Positions 1 through 12,902 of a stretch of 64,000 bases of DNA are shown here, one piece after another (position 1 is the stretch's first letter; each line of letters begins with the position of its first letter). The notes beneath the pieces were generated by a model. It saw only the letters and a program-made list of their open reading frames with translations, ran no database searches and was not told the origin of the DNA. This stretch comes from Desmodesmus armatus (taxonomy: Eukaryota; Chlorophyta; Chlorophyceae; Sphaeropleales; Scenedesmaceae). Position numbers and translations under genes: made by a program. The stretch lies in the NCBI GenBank assembly GCA_007449985.2, contig VIIQ02000015.1:724501-788500 (forward strand), given 5' to 3'.

Positions 1-1298
1 GCAACTAAACCAGGCGACCTGTTGCCTAAAGCCTATCAAGTCCTACTTGAACAATGCATAAAAGCTGGCCACAAGCCACCCGCTGCCTGGGCATAATTGC
101 TACCTTCCTTACAAATCTGGGTTTGCTTTGACCAAATTGGCGGCAACAAAGCGCTGTGCTGAGCACCAAAGCCACGTCAGCCCACGTGGCAGCTCCTACA
201 TCCATGTGCGCGTAGCACATATGTGCAGAGGGGCGCATGTGTCGCAGGTGCGTGGCTTGTGAGGTTTAAAACACACTCATCAACCGTCATAAAGCCTATG
301 CACCAGCCGGCCATGCCATAAATGTGTTCGCAGCGCCTCACACCAAAGTATGTGGCTCCCGCACTAGCCGCCCCAATGACCGAGCCTTGGGCCAACAGGC
401 ATGGCATCTGGCCCACCGCTCAACACTAAGTTGCAGCTGGCAAAGTAAAGTTAAGTTAAGTAAGTAAGTTGCATCTAACAAAGTAAAGTTAGTAAGTGTA
501 TATTTGGCACAACAATTATCATCAAACTACGATGGGCAGTGTGGTCGTCACAGTCAACTAAGTGCCGCTCCGCCAGGTGCTGTAGCAACACTGACACCGC
601 CTTGTCAGGTGGCAACTGCACGGTGCTGCATCACACACTTCCAAAACGCACAACATAGCTTTTGCAGCTTGGGGCTGCACTGCAAACAATGCCCGGCAGC
701 GAGCAGCTGCGGATGATGGCACGGACGCTATCACACCACCACCATGTGACATTGCTGCCCCAGCATTCAGGGTTGGGGCACTCCCTGCACCCAATGATCA
801 CCATGCGCCACCATGATAATGCAAGTATGATTTTGTGATATCTTTCAAGCATATGCATGTAGGGATGAACAAGTGAGGGTGCATTTTTCAGCGCAAGAAC
901 CGTACATATTTGTGCACTGGCGTGCACTCCTGGCTGGGCATGCCTGGGAACAAAGGATCAAAACGGACAGGAGTGAGTGCAGTCAGTGCACATCTACTTG
1001 CAGACTCCTGTCACATGCAGCGCTGCTTTGTACCAAGCAGTCAAACCGTGCCTTCGCAAGGCACATCCCTTGTGTGGCCATCTGGTCAAAAACCCCAGTC
1101 ATCAACACGCACCCAGCCACGCCCCAACACACCACAGCAGCAGCAAATGCAGCATGCTGCAACACTCAGCTCAGAAGCGAGCGGCCCCAGACATCGACGC
1201 AGGCGCAGAGACAGACGGCGTCCCCACCTCCTCCTGAACAGGCACAGGAGGACACATCCCCGCCTCGATCAGCGTCCCTGCCGCCGTCTTTGCCGCCA
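1..1298. other. Non-coding, probable 3' UTR of the GAR-domain gene
   Basis: No convincing exon was found. On the minus strand, a TGTAA poly(A)-type signal (plus-strand TTACA at 109-113) lies downstream of the GAR gene stop. Much of this stretch may therefore be its 3' UTR, which would be long at about 1.2 kb. Open frames here are short and lack any family resemblance. Confidence 0.4.
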
Positions 1299-3446
1299 TC
1301 ACACGCCCCAACAGCGCTGCCCTGCTGTGCTGCCCCATCGGGCGGCCGGGCCTGGCGCTGCTCCGCCACCGCTGGTCCCCATCCCATCATCCAGCCCTGC
1401 GTGCGCTGCAGCCTCGACTGCAGCGGCCAGGGCGGCTTGCACAGCGGCTTCGAAAGCAGCCGCTGAGCTGCCACTGTGCAGGCGAGTGCTATCCCCTGCT
1501 GCTGCCGCCGGCGCTGGGGCAATGCCTGCATCCCTCGCACGCGCTGAGGGCAACAAACCTGAGGAAGCTCTGCTGCTGCTGAAGATGTTGCAGGGAAGCG
1601 CAGTGAGGTCCAGGCGCTGGTGGGCACTGAGCGCGCCAGCAGGGGCACCTGGGGGCAGCCCGGACTGCAGCAGCTGCTGCCGGCTGTACCCTAAGCCACT
1701 GCCATTGCTGCTTGCTGGCTTCACCGTGAAGCCATGGGCTGTGTGTGAGTCTGCGTCAGAAATGGACAGCTTCCCGCTATGGTGCGCGGTGTGTCCGTGG
1801 TGCGAGGGTGCGATGATGACAGGGGTCCTGGGGCTTGGAGTGGGAGTCATGCCTACCAGCATGCTGCTACCGCCACCTCTGAGTGCCGCGTCTCCTCGTG
1901 CTGCTGCTGTTGAGCCGCTCTGAGAGAAGTCGCTGGGAGCTGGGAGCTTCCCGAGGGCATCCAAAAGGTCCTGGTAGCCGCCACCGGTGCGGACGAGCAG
2001 GTTGCCGTTCAGGATGCGCACGTGCAGCTTGCGGCCTGCTGCTGAGTAAGTGAAGGTGCTGACCCTGCGCAGATGGACGGTCGGCGGCATGATGCGTCTG
2101 GTGGTGTGGCTGCTCAGGTGCGGTACAGGCGCATTCTTTCATACAAGTTGATGGGTGCTGCTATCACCGACAACAATGACACTCCTGACACAGCTCTATC
2201 CTAGTCACCAGCAGGTATATCGGCTGCCTAGGGTGGGTTTAGGCTTGTTGTCAAAACACGGTGTACCATTCCAAATGGTTTTCAATGGTTGAGAATGGCA
2301 ACATAGTGATAGCTACAGTAATCCAGCCTCACCTCTCCAGGTCCAGGGGCACTCCATGCTGCTGCAGCGTCATGCACAGCAGCTTGATGGTGTTGGCCAC
2401 CTGCATCAGCACACATGCAGAGTCAGCACGCATGCAGAGGCAGAACACGTGCAGGATACGTCAGATTCAGGCCTGCGTGGAGACTGCTGAATGCACTACA
2501 TCGTACACACACATGTGTGGTTAGCTATTGGCGGCCGCTCCTCAGCCTGCATACTTCATTGAAAAACGGCTTTGACTATCAAGGTTCCGCCGCGCACTCA
2601 CCGTCTGCGCATCAGCATCCTTGGTGGCAGTCAGCCGCACAGCCAGCTGCTGTGCCGAGCTGCTGACACGAGGCAGCAGGTCGCTGTTGAGGAAGCTGCC
2701 AGCAGCAGCCTGCTGCTGATGGCGCATGCGGAACATCTGCAGCAGACACGCAAAGGACAGCAGACACGCACACTCAATCTCAGTCTCTCACACACGTGTA
2801 AGGTGGCATCACAGTGCGGCTCTTGCATGAATCCTGCACAATAGGACGGGGTGTCCGACCTTTTGGACGCTTTGCATGCTAGTTTACTGACGCCCTTGCT
2901 GCCTATGTTGCACCCCCGGTCCTGACAACATCACAGCACCAGGATCCCGCCATGCATCTGCACCCTGCTGACCAACCATCCGTACTGCCGCTTGCTATCT
3001 GGTCCAGGCCAGCTCCTGCTTTTCACTGGTGAGTCAGCAAACATTACCTAGGGTTAGGGTTGAGGTTTGAACCCTAGAGTCAGCAAACGTTACTGGCATG
3101 GGCTACAGGGCGACATCACCCCACACTGTAAACTCAGCAGCCGCACCCACCTTGCAGGCCTCCTGGAAGGCTGGGTCATCTGCCAGCAGCACCCCATTGC
3201 CTCCACCTGCAATAAGCCCCATGCCACTCGCCACCGACGGCTTCACAGGCCCACTGCTGCCCAACTTGCCGCTGCGTCCAGCCTTGATGGCTCCCATGCT
3301 GCTGCTGTTGCTGTTGTGCCCACCACGTGGTGAGGGCACACCCCAGGAGCCTGCTCCCACCGGGGAGCTATCCCATGAACTAGACAACCGCATGTGGTCT
3401 GAGCTGCGCCTGCGGCTACTCTGCTGCTGGGACGGCGGCGGCTGCC

Positions 3447-3477
<31 letters not shown>

Positions 3478-4836
3478 GTCTGTAGGGGACTGCTTAGGCC
3501 GGTACACAAAGCCCATGGGCGAGTGTGCTCGGTGGCTGTGCCCGTAGTAGGTAAGACTCTTGGGGCTCTTGAAGTCCTGCTGCTGCCTAGGACTAGGGCT
3601 GTAGCCAGCCGGGCTGCTGCCAGTGCTGTCGCTGCCACCTTGCGCAAGGCTGTGTTCAGGCAGTCCCCTCGGTGGGCATCCGAGGGACTCTTCCTGCTGC
3701 TGCAGCTGCCGCTGCCGCTGAGCGGCCTGCTGGGCGAGCTCCACATCCTCAGCGAAGCTAATGCTGCTGCGCATGGGCGTGGTGCCTGAGCTGGTATGCC
3801 GCTGACCCAACGTCTCGCCGTCTGTAGCAGCGGCAGCAGCCCCGAGCATGCCGCGCAGCGCTGCAACGATCTGCTCCGTCTCCATCGCGAGCGACGACGT
3901 TCCTGTGCTGCTGCCGAAGTGCTGCTCGAGCCAGTCCAGCGCACGCTTTGTATCATTGGGACAGATGCCGGTTCCTGTGGCTGACATACGCCTACTTTGA
4001 GCTGCGCGTGCCTCTTCCTCGATTGCTGCAAGCCTGCCTCGGGCGGACATGCTGCCATCGTTGACTGGCTCCTCAGCGACCCGCTGGTGCTCTCCGCGCC
4101 CTCGCAACAGCGACAAGGCATCTACTGCTGCTGCTGCAGCAGCAGCACGTCCTGCAGCGCGAACTTGCGCCTGTGTGTCCCCAGTCTGGTCGCTAGCACG
4201 GGATGGCTCGGGGCTCAGCTGCGATCGGGTCAAAGGCGATGGGGACCGGCGCTCGCGAGGCGGGCTTGCGTGGGGGCTTGGGCTGTTTGACTTGCCTGGC
4301 AACAACATGGTCTTGTAGGATATCTTGTGAGGCTCTGTGCGGACCCTGCAAAAGCATCGGTTTTAGACACAATCGGCAAATCAGTCACGTGGCGCTGCAA
4401 GCATCGAGGGCGAAAGCAGACTGAGCCTCATGATGGGGAAGGGATGTATTCTATCAGTCACGGTTTCGAATATTTCTGTCAGCATGCAGACAGAACAAAC
4501 AAGCTCAGCAATTCGCAGCAGTCAACAACCTACTTGTAGAGCCCCATCAGCTTTGCTGACTCGTCTGGGGTCAGCGCTTTGGTTGGGGGCGGGACTGCAC
4601 GTGTGCCTGTCACACTGCCAGGTGCCGCTGACACCTGCTGCTGCTGGCTGCTGCCACGAGCAGGGCTGATCGCTCCCTGCCGCCCTTCCCTAGCCTCGCG
4701 TGGTTCCCGCTCAGGGCTGGGCCGCCTGCTGACTCCATACAGGGGGTTGACCCATGGCTGCTGCTGCATGGGCTGCCCTTGCGACCTTGGAGAGCTCTTG
4801 CCTGCTGCTCTGTTCGCTGCCTCAGGCAGGCCAGAG

Positions 4837-4867
<31 letters not shown>

Positions 4868-7800
4868 AGGATGCCGCAATGGGTGGCACCCCGTGGCTGC
4901 TTTTGACGGACCCACCGGCACTCACTGGGCTGGCAGCAGTGGCAGCAATGGCAGCAGGGCCTTTGGCAGCAGCAGCGGCCGCAGCGGCGGCAATGGACGC
5001 GATCAACTGCTGCAGGGCTTTCTCCTGCTGCTCCTGCTGGTTTGCTGGTGCAGGTGCAGCTCGTGCCATTGCTGCCATTGCTGCTGCTGCCGCTGCCGCT
5101 GCTGCTGATTGTGGCGCCTGGGGTGGGGCCGCGGGTGCTGCTGCTGCTTGTTCAGGAGGTTGGGGTGACCTCTTTGGCGTGTCTGATGGCTGGCTTGCGC
5201 CCGTGCCAGCGTCAGATGCAGTTTCAAAGGAAAACCTTGGGAAGGAACTGACCAGCTCGTGTAACTGCAAGAAGACAAAACACATGCAAAGGCTCAATGA
5301 ATTGTGCGGCGAGTATCATGTGATGCATTGTTTTGCTGTTATGCAGCATATTCGCATAGAAGCAACAACAGAACATGAACCAGAAGTGGACCACCATGCC
5401 GCTTTGTGATTGAACAACATGTGAGGTCTGCAAAAGAAGACCCTAGATTATCATAAACAGACCCACTGAGAGGCAAGATCTTCCTCACATCATCTGACAC
5501 AAGGGACCCCCAATTGCCAAGACCACTTCCTTGTTCATTCTAACCATGCACCACCTGCATGACTAGGTGATCCAAGGTCCTCACCTGGTGCTGCTGTGTG
5601 CCTGCCTTGATGTGTTTGCCCACCAGTGCAAGCAGCCGCTGCAGCTTGACAACCTCACTGTCCAGAGCCTCCAACCGCCCAGCCTGAAGTGACGCCAGAC
5701 GCGCTGCTGACGACAGCATTGACAGCTCAGCCTGTGAGTTTGATTGTTAGAGGAGCAAAAGGGAGTCGGGGGCAAGAGCGTCAGGGTCAGGTGACGTAGT
5801 TGCTACGGCAGTAAGGTTGGAGCATGGCAGGATTGCGGTTGAAGGGAAGATGAGGAATGACGAAAAGAGGCTTCATGTCACTGAGTGCTGAATAGCAGGC
5901 CCTCTTGCAGTGAGGCCCAGCCGCGCTGTCAAGCCTTGCCAGGCAAAGGACTGGACCGCAATTGTCACTTTGAGCTGTTGCTTGTTGGAGCGGCTCCTTT
6001 GCTGACTCTGTACTCCGAAGCCTGCCCTGCCAACATTCACCTTGACGAGCTGCCATGTTGCCTCAAAGTCGACATCAGGCTGCGCAGCTGCCCTCAGAGC
6101 AGGCATGAAGGTCTGAAGCCTGGCCAGCAGCTCAGCATAGCGAGCATCCGCCGTCTCCTGGCACATTGAACCACTAGAAGCTTCTGCTGCTGGTGGCCGT
6201 GGACTATACCCCCAAGACGCCTCCGTCCCTGGGGCCTGCCTGGCTGCTGCTGCGGCTGCTGCTGCTGCTGCAAGGCTTGCTGCTGCTCCTTGGTTTTGGC
6301 TGTTAGGCCAACGGGGCGAGGGTCCTTGTGGTGACTGCTCATAGTGCTGATAGTGGGCGTAGTGCTCGTCAGCATGTGGGCGTGGAGTTATACCCTTGTG
6401 GGGGCTGTGCAGGTCTGGCATGCTAAACCCTTGCCTTGACAGGGGCTCTGGCTGGAGGTCTGCTGCTGTAGGCAGGACGAGGGCCGGCACCGGGGAGACT
6501 CCCCTACTGAAGCTTGACTGCATGGGGCTGCCGTAGGCTGCTGCCCTTGCTGCTGCTGCTGTTGTTGCTGCGACCTCTGCGTCCGCTTCAGACGTGCTGT
6601 ATGCTGCTGCTGTTGCCGCAGGAGTCCTGGGAGAAGGGTGAGTCCTGCTGATGGCCCCCTCTGGTGGCAGAGTGAGGGCACACTCGTCATCTGATTGCAC
6701 ACTGGCACCTGTCACTGTGGCAGAGCCAGGGGTGCTGTCTGGCTCTTCTTGCGCCTCTGCTGCCACTGCTGCTGCTTCCACCGCTGCTGCGGCTGCTGCA
6801 GCCTCCTCTGCTGCCTTGACTGCCGCGTCTGCTGCTGCTGCAGCAGCCTGCTGTGCTTTGTTGGCGCTCTGCTGCTGCTGCCGCAGCAGGACTGCAGCGT
6901 AACCAGTTGGGCTGGAGGCGCCATCCCTGCTCGAGCTTGTGTTGGCGCGGCCCCGGTGGTTTGCACGGGGGCTGCCCACGTTGCGGGACGGGCTGCCGTC
7001 GCGTGCCACAACACCCGACCGCGGGGTGCGGGCGCGCTCTGGGCTGCTGTCCCGATCGGCTTTGCGAGTGGGTTGACTGCTGCTTGCGTCGCTGTTGACG
7101 GTGTCAGAGCTCTTTCCAGACGTGCCCTTGATCCGAAGGCTTGTGTTGCGCACTGGGCTGGTGCTGCGCCCTGAAACGCTGCCGCTGTCACCCTGGTGAT
7201 CGGTGCGCTGCTTCGCCGCGCTGGACCGTTGCGGACTGGATGGGCGACTTGTTGACCGTTGAACTTGCTGCGTTTCATCACTTGCAGTACCGCTGCCTGC
7301 TCGTCCGCGCGTCGGGCTGCTGGGGCTCGTTCGGCTGCTGGCTTTCGTGGCCTGCTGTCTCGTAGGGCTTGCGGGCGGTGAGTCTGCCGAACCAGAAGGT
7401 TCCCATAAATCCAGTCGTGACACAGCTGGGTTGCTGTTGCCAAAGTCTTGTTTGACCTCTCGAGCTGCTGCTGCTGCTGCTGCTGCTGCCTGTGTCCCGT
7501 GTGGCTGCCCTGCTGCTGCTGCATCCTGGTGTTGCGGCTGGCCAAAAGCCTTGAAGGCAGCAGTACCTGTCATGCAGCCTGCAGGGCAGCAGGCCTCAGG
7601 CAGGCTTGATGTGGTGCTGGCTGTCACCGCTGCCTTTACCGCTGCTTGCTTTTGCGTTGCTGCTGCTGCTGCTGCTGCCGCCGCTGCTGCTGCTGCTGCA
7701 CTGGTGCTTCTACGTCTGATTTGTTCCTCATCCGTAGCGCTGTGGCGTGGCGACTGCGTCACGCCGGCCGCAACAGCAGCAGAGGGGTAGCAGAAATGCT

Positions 7801-7955
7801 GTGCATACTCCTGCATGCTCTGAGAAGAAGCTGCTGATGCTGCTGCTGCATCTTGCTCCGATGGTGAGGCGGGGCCTTGCTGTGTGGCGGTAGGACTGCG
7901 CCGTGGTCGCTGAAATGCGTCTCCAATGGATCTTGCATTTGGCGACGCTTTTCCC

Positions 7956-7988
<33 letters not shown>

Positions 7989-9326
7989 TTGCTGTTTGGC
8001 GACCTGCTGCCTGCAGCGTATGTCGCCCTCAGTGACTGCCCCTCTTCCTGGACGACAGCTGCAGCTGCTGCAGCGGCAGCAGCAGCCGCAGCAGCAGCAG
8101 CAGTGAGCTCTGTGTGTTCGTCCACACGCGCCATTGCCGGCACCGCATGCATGTTTGTGTTGTCCTCTCGTGTGTGCAGGTTAGAGCCATTGTTGTTGCT
8201 CGACTGAGCACTGAGTGTGCTGGTGTCTGTCAGCAAGGGCGCCACCTCTCCCAAGGCCCTGGGCCAACTGGTGGTGCTGCTCTTTCTGATGTCAAGCTCG
8301 ACACCATTTCCTGCTTGGGCACCACCAGGTGCTGCTGCTGCTGCTGCAGGCTGAGCGCCTGCAGCATGGGTCGATCTTGAGTGTGTGGCTGCACTGGGGC
8401 CCGTGGCTGTAAGGTCTTGTGGGGTGGCGTCACACGCACTGCTGCTGGTGATGCTGGCGTCACCTGCAGCTGCAAGCTGCTGAGGTGGCTGCTGCTGGTT
8501 TGAAGCAGTAGTGCCGCCAGCCTCTTCCTCCTGCTGCTGCTGCTGCTGCTGTTGCTGTTGCTGCTGCTGGTGCTGTTCTTGGGCCTGCATGTAGCTGCTG
8601 CAGTCGTGTTCAGACCTCGTTGGATCAAACAGGATGGCTACAGAAGCAGCAAGGGCCGAGGGAGGTGTCTCAGGCACCACTTCCTGGGTGATGAGTGCGT
8701 GTGCTCTCTTGAGCCGAGCCAGCTGCTGCTGCAGGCTTATGATGTAGGGTTGCCGCTGCCGCTGTTGACCCCACCGTTGGAACCACCCCCTCCAGCGCTG
8801 GTGCTGCTGGTGTTTGGTTCACAGGGAGCGCCCTCAGTACTGTCCGCCACTGCTGTACCACCTTGCACCCCAAAGGGAGAAGGGAAGGAGGCGCTCTCCC
8901 TGCCGTCCGCACCAGGACCAGCAGCAGCAGCAGCAGCAGCAGCAGGGTGCAGACTGCTCTGATGGAGCTGCACCACCGCTGCTGCTTCTGCTCCTGCTGA
9001 GTAGCCCTGACTGCTGTCTGTTGTGAAACCTGCATGCCAATCTGCGCTGGCCTCCAGGGATTTCCTTGCGTCAAGCCAGCCCCAGCCCCAGCACCAGCAG
9101 CTCCATGGTGCCTGTCTGAGCCCTGCTGCTGAGGCTGCCCAATTGCCCGAACGGGGTCCAGCTGTGTGGCCCAGGCACTGCTCCAAACACCCCACTGCTG
9201 GTGCCGTTGGCACTGGCAATGATGCAGTCTGCAGGCACTGTTGTGCTGTAGCAGGGCAGAGACGCCTCACGATCTTGGCCATCCTGACACTGCACCTGCT
9301 GCAGCAACGCCTGCTGCAGCAACGCC

Positions 9327-9373
<47 letters not shown>

Positions 9374-10762
9374 TGGTAGCATCCAAGCCGGCGGCTGCTC
9401 TGGCCAGGCCAGAAAGTGCTGCTGCTGCTGCTGCTGCTGGGCCTTTCCCGCCTCCCTCAACTGCCACTGGTGTATCTCATCCTGCAGGGCCCAGCTGACT
9501 AAACCCTTGCCGCTGCTGACTGGGGCAGAGAGCTGGTGCTGAAGGTAGCCATCTGTGCTGCTGCTGCCTCTGTGCGCGCTGTGCTGTGCTGGGAGGCCGG
9601 TGGGGTTGTCTGGCTGGTGGGAGCCAGGGTGTTGCTGCTGGCTGATATCTAGGTTGAAGGCCCTAGGGAGGCAACATGGTGCATGGCAGTGCAGGAGGTG
9701 TGCATGGGTGAGTGAGTGCAAGGGTGGGAGCAAAGACAAAGTTTGCAATGGGGCGATCGTCTGGGTGGTTCCAGGTCGGAGGTCCTAGGAGTGAGAAGCA
9801 GACGTGTGGGGCAGGGGGGAGGGCAGTGCACAGATTGCAAAACTTTGCTGCACGACTGAGTGCCAGCAGACCTGGAAGGATTGCTAGGTTGTCAGTGTGG
9901 CAATATGCAGGGTGCAGCCTTTGTCCTGTGAAAAGGCGGTTATGCATTCTGTCATGAATGGACGGGTGGGTGGAGCAGACACCAGTAGCATGTCAGAGAG
10001 GCAGCGTGATGGAGGCGGCTTGCAAGAATGAAGAACAAGGGGGGGTGGCAGAACAGGAGAAGGCGTGGAAGAAACATGTCAAGTAAACAGGCTGCACGAT
10101 CCGCCCTTGACTACATGCAGGTACAAACAAACATGCCTCCATGGAATCAGTTCGCTTTTAGCTGGCACTTGCAGTATTTGTGCCACCAACAGCCTCAAAC
10201 AGAAGAGATGTGCCTACATATGATTGCAAGTCATGGTATCAGGACTAATCATTGTCGGACAAGCATGGTAATGGCACATCATCAGACAGCACACTGCCGG
10301 GTCATCTGATACTGTAGATGGTGGCAATCACCCAGTAACCCTAGCCCGCAGGAGTGCTCAGGCAAAGACACAACGCCAAAGATGTTGACCCCTGATGTTT
10401 AAACACGTGGTGGGATGTTCCCAAAAATCAGGTCATCTATTTTGAGGCCAGACTGCAGCATTGTATCGACAAGCAGGACGAAGCCCAGTTGGTGTATAAC
10501 CTGCCGTGAACAAAGTCAGGCGGCACTGCATTGGCAATGGTATCATGCAGTGCTCAGCACCGGAAGTTCCTGCAGTCCCTCTCACCTGGGGTAAGACCGT
10601 CCCTCTGATGCTGACCGCCTACCAAAAAATCCCCAGCAGCCGGGTGTATGTTGCACTGCCTGAAGCTCCAGTGACACCGACCCTGCTGTTCCACCAAAGC
10701 TGCTGCAGCTGCTGCTGGCGTAAACTCCTTTGCCTGCCTGCCAGCTGGCCTCACGGTCAGCA

Positions 10763-10794
<32 letters not shown>

Positions 10795-11085
10795 ACCCGG
10801 GCTCCTGCCAGGACTGCCAGGCTTTGCCACAGTGCCAGAGGCTGAACTGGTAACAGCTGCTGGTTTGCCTGCTGCCCTGCCAACGTTTGCCTTCATCAGT
10901 CGGGAGGCATAGCTGTTAGTGCCCCGCCTGTTGCTGCTGCTGCCAGTGGCGCCGACCCCTGCAACGTTCTTGGCAAAGCGTTCACGTGCGCTGGGTGTCC
11001 TTTGGACCTGCTCTGATCTGGTGATAAGCTCATCGGTTTGGCTGCAGGTGACCTCTGAGCTTTTGGAGCGATGAGATGCCACCAT
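1299..11085 (-). CDS. Giant low-complexity protein with C-terminal GAS2-related (GAR) domain
   Basis: Exons read on the minus strand: 11085-10586, 9662 to about 9100, about 8780-6041, 5731-5585, 5264-4534, 4345-3151, 2736-2602, 2400-2333, 2097-1299. All have GT-AG borders and matching phases except the second junction. There both sides share one frame but a TGA at 9071 must be spliced out, and the exact sites are unclear. The product is roughly 2,200-2,300 residues, mostly Ala, Gln and Ser runs, with coiled-coil-like pieces (SLQQQLARLKRAHALI; the 49-residue exon 5585-5731). The last exon holds a GAR-like core, KLHVRILNGNLLVRTGGGYQDLL, shown here as KLHVRILNGNLLVRTGGG followed by YQDLL. GAR domains bind microtubules, so a cytoskeletal role is inferred. 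No calponin-homology domain was seen. Start: ATG at 11085, the first in the first exon. Confidence 0.65.
3045..3080. repeat. Short telomere-like tract inside a GAR-gene intron
   Basis: Two AGGGTT units followed by degenerate GAGGTTTGAACCCTA lie in the intron between exons 3151 and 2736. The tract is too short to call an interstitial telomere with confidence. Confidence 0.3.
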
Positions 11086-12106
11086 TCTACTGCTGCAGCA
11101 GGGGCACGACGCCTGCAGCGCCTGACTGCCCGGTCAGAAGCTTACAACGGTAATGATGTATACATTAGCCTCGAACGTTGCTGCAATGCTTCGTGCAGCC
11201 TGCAAGTGACTCTACGGGCGGGAAGCTGTACGTATTTCAAGGACACGCTGAAACGAAGTGAACGCCCTGTCAAGAGAAAACATAGTAATGAACGATGTCA
11301 CACATATGCCTTGTTGCCGCAGAGAAATTCTGGCAAGAAAAAGGAGGGTATTGCAGCGAAGCCTAGCGAATGAATGATGAAGTTTCACGTTCCTGACAGC
11401 GAGAATGGTTGTTCATATTTGTTTTGTTTTGTTGTATCAACAATGCGCTGCAGACAAGGGATGGTCATCAAGTACCAGGTCATGATGGGGTTATCACTCC
11501 TGCCACACACCAGCCAAAGGGTGGGGGCTCTGCGATTCGCTCTGAATATATTTGTGGCGGTCACTCCTCTTTTATGCACGTTGTATAGACTCGTGTTGCC
11601 CAGAACCCTGCCAGGCTGGCACGCCTGCACTCTTGACAAGCTGTAAGCTGCGGCTGTGGATACAGCTCTGTACCAGGTGGGTGACCTTGTGATGTGGGCA
11701 TTTGCAAACCTCCTCAAGGTACTGTCAGCACTCCGCCTGCTGCCTTGGGGCCCATGGTGTACATGCCACTGAAGGATTGAGTGATGCACTGACATGCCTG
11801 TGAGTGCGAGGGGATATGCAGTTCCGCAAGCAAGGCTTTATGATGTTAGGGACACAGCAGCATGGGGGATCATTGCAGCATCAAGTGACACACAACTCAT
11901 GTGTCAACGCACATCACCCTAGAGGGTGCTGACCATATGGTCAAGCATGCCGACAGGTCGCAGTACATAACTGTCATTGTGCACCTGGTATCATTGTGTT
12001 TCCGTCCTTGTTGTGGTGAATCGCGGTTGCTCTTCATGTCTATGCAGTCTGTATCTACACTAAGAGACCCTTGTCAATCCGTTCACTGCCCATCACCTGA
12101 ACAGCC
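11086..12106. other. Intergenic region between two divergent genes
   Basis: This lies between the first exon of the GAR gene (minus) and the SRP receptor beta gene (plus), so it should hold both promoters. No TATA box or coding exon was recognised. An upstream exon of the SRPRB gene could be hidden here. Confidence 0.4.
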
Positions 12107-12902
12107 ATGAGTGGGTGCCTGAGCCTGTGCATGATCAGCTGCAGCAGCTGCTCGAGCACTCACAGCTCCAGCAGGTCATAACATACCTGCCACAAGACTT
12201 GCAGTCAGCAGCTCAAACGCCCGAGGGGCTCGCGATCGCTATTCTACTGACAGTCGCTCTCGGCCTGCTCTTGCTCTTAGCACTCAGTTCCGTCAAAAAG
12301 AAGAGAGGCAGCTACGTAGTGCTATCTGGGCCTGTGAACTCGGGCAAGTCCACGTTGTTCTTCCAGCTCAGGGATGGCAGCGAGCACAACGGGGTGGTTG
12401 CCAGCATGCAGCAGAATGAGGGCGTCAGCAGCCTGCCCAGCGGCAAGAAGGCCCGCATCCTAGACATTCCAGGCCACCACAGCTTCCGGACCACCCTGGA
12501 CAAGTCCCTGGAGGGTGCAGCAGGGGTGGTGTTTGTTGTGGATGCAGTTGAGATGAGCAGTCGGCGAGTGGAGGAAGCAGAGATGCTCTACGAGGTTCTC
12601 ACCAACCCTCCTTCTACAAGCAGCGTCTGCCGCTGCTGATCGCCTGCAACAAGGCAGATATGGAGGAGGAGGCCCACACAGTGGACTGGATTCGGAAGAC
12701 CCTGGAGAAGCAGCTGCATGAGCTGCGCAGCAGCAAGTCAGTAGGCATCGGCAAGGATGCAGCAACGCAGAGCATCGTGCTGGGCCCCACGGACAAACCC
12801 TTCAGCTTCAAGGGCCTGCGCAGCAGGGTTGTGTTGGCTGAGTGCTCAGCTAAGGCGCAGCAGTTGTCCGAGGTGCAGGGCTTCATCAGCAGCTGTGTGT
12901 AG
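12107..12902 (+). CDS. Signal recognition particle receptor subunit beta (SRPRB-like GTPase), with apparent frame breaks
   Basis: ER-membrane GTPase that anchors the SRP receptor alpha subunit for co-translational targeting. There is one membrane segment near residues 38-58 (AIAILLTVALGLLLLLAL). A P-loop GPVNSGKST, switch DIPGHHS, NKAD and a final AECSAK G5-type motif follow in family order, and the length (about 260 residues) is normal. The frame changes near 12605: motifs up to LTNP are in one frame, and FYKQRLPLLIACNKAD onward in another. One extra C in the CCC run would join them. The only nearby ATG (12107) is also one base out of frame with the N-terminus, which one more G in GGG would fix; otherwise an upstream exon supplies the start. 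The stop is TAG at 12900. Sequencing error seems likelier than a pseudogene because all motifs are intact. Confidence 0.8.
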
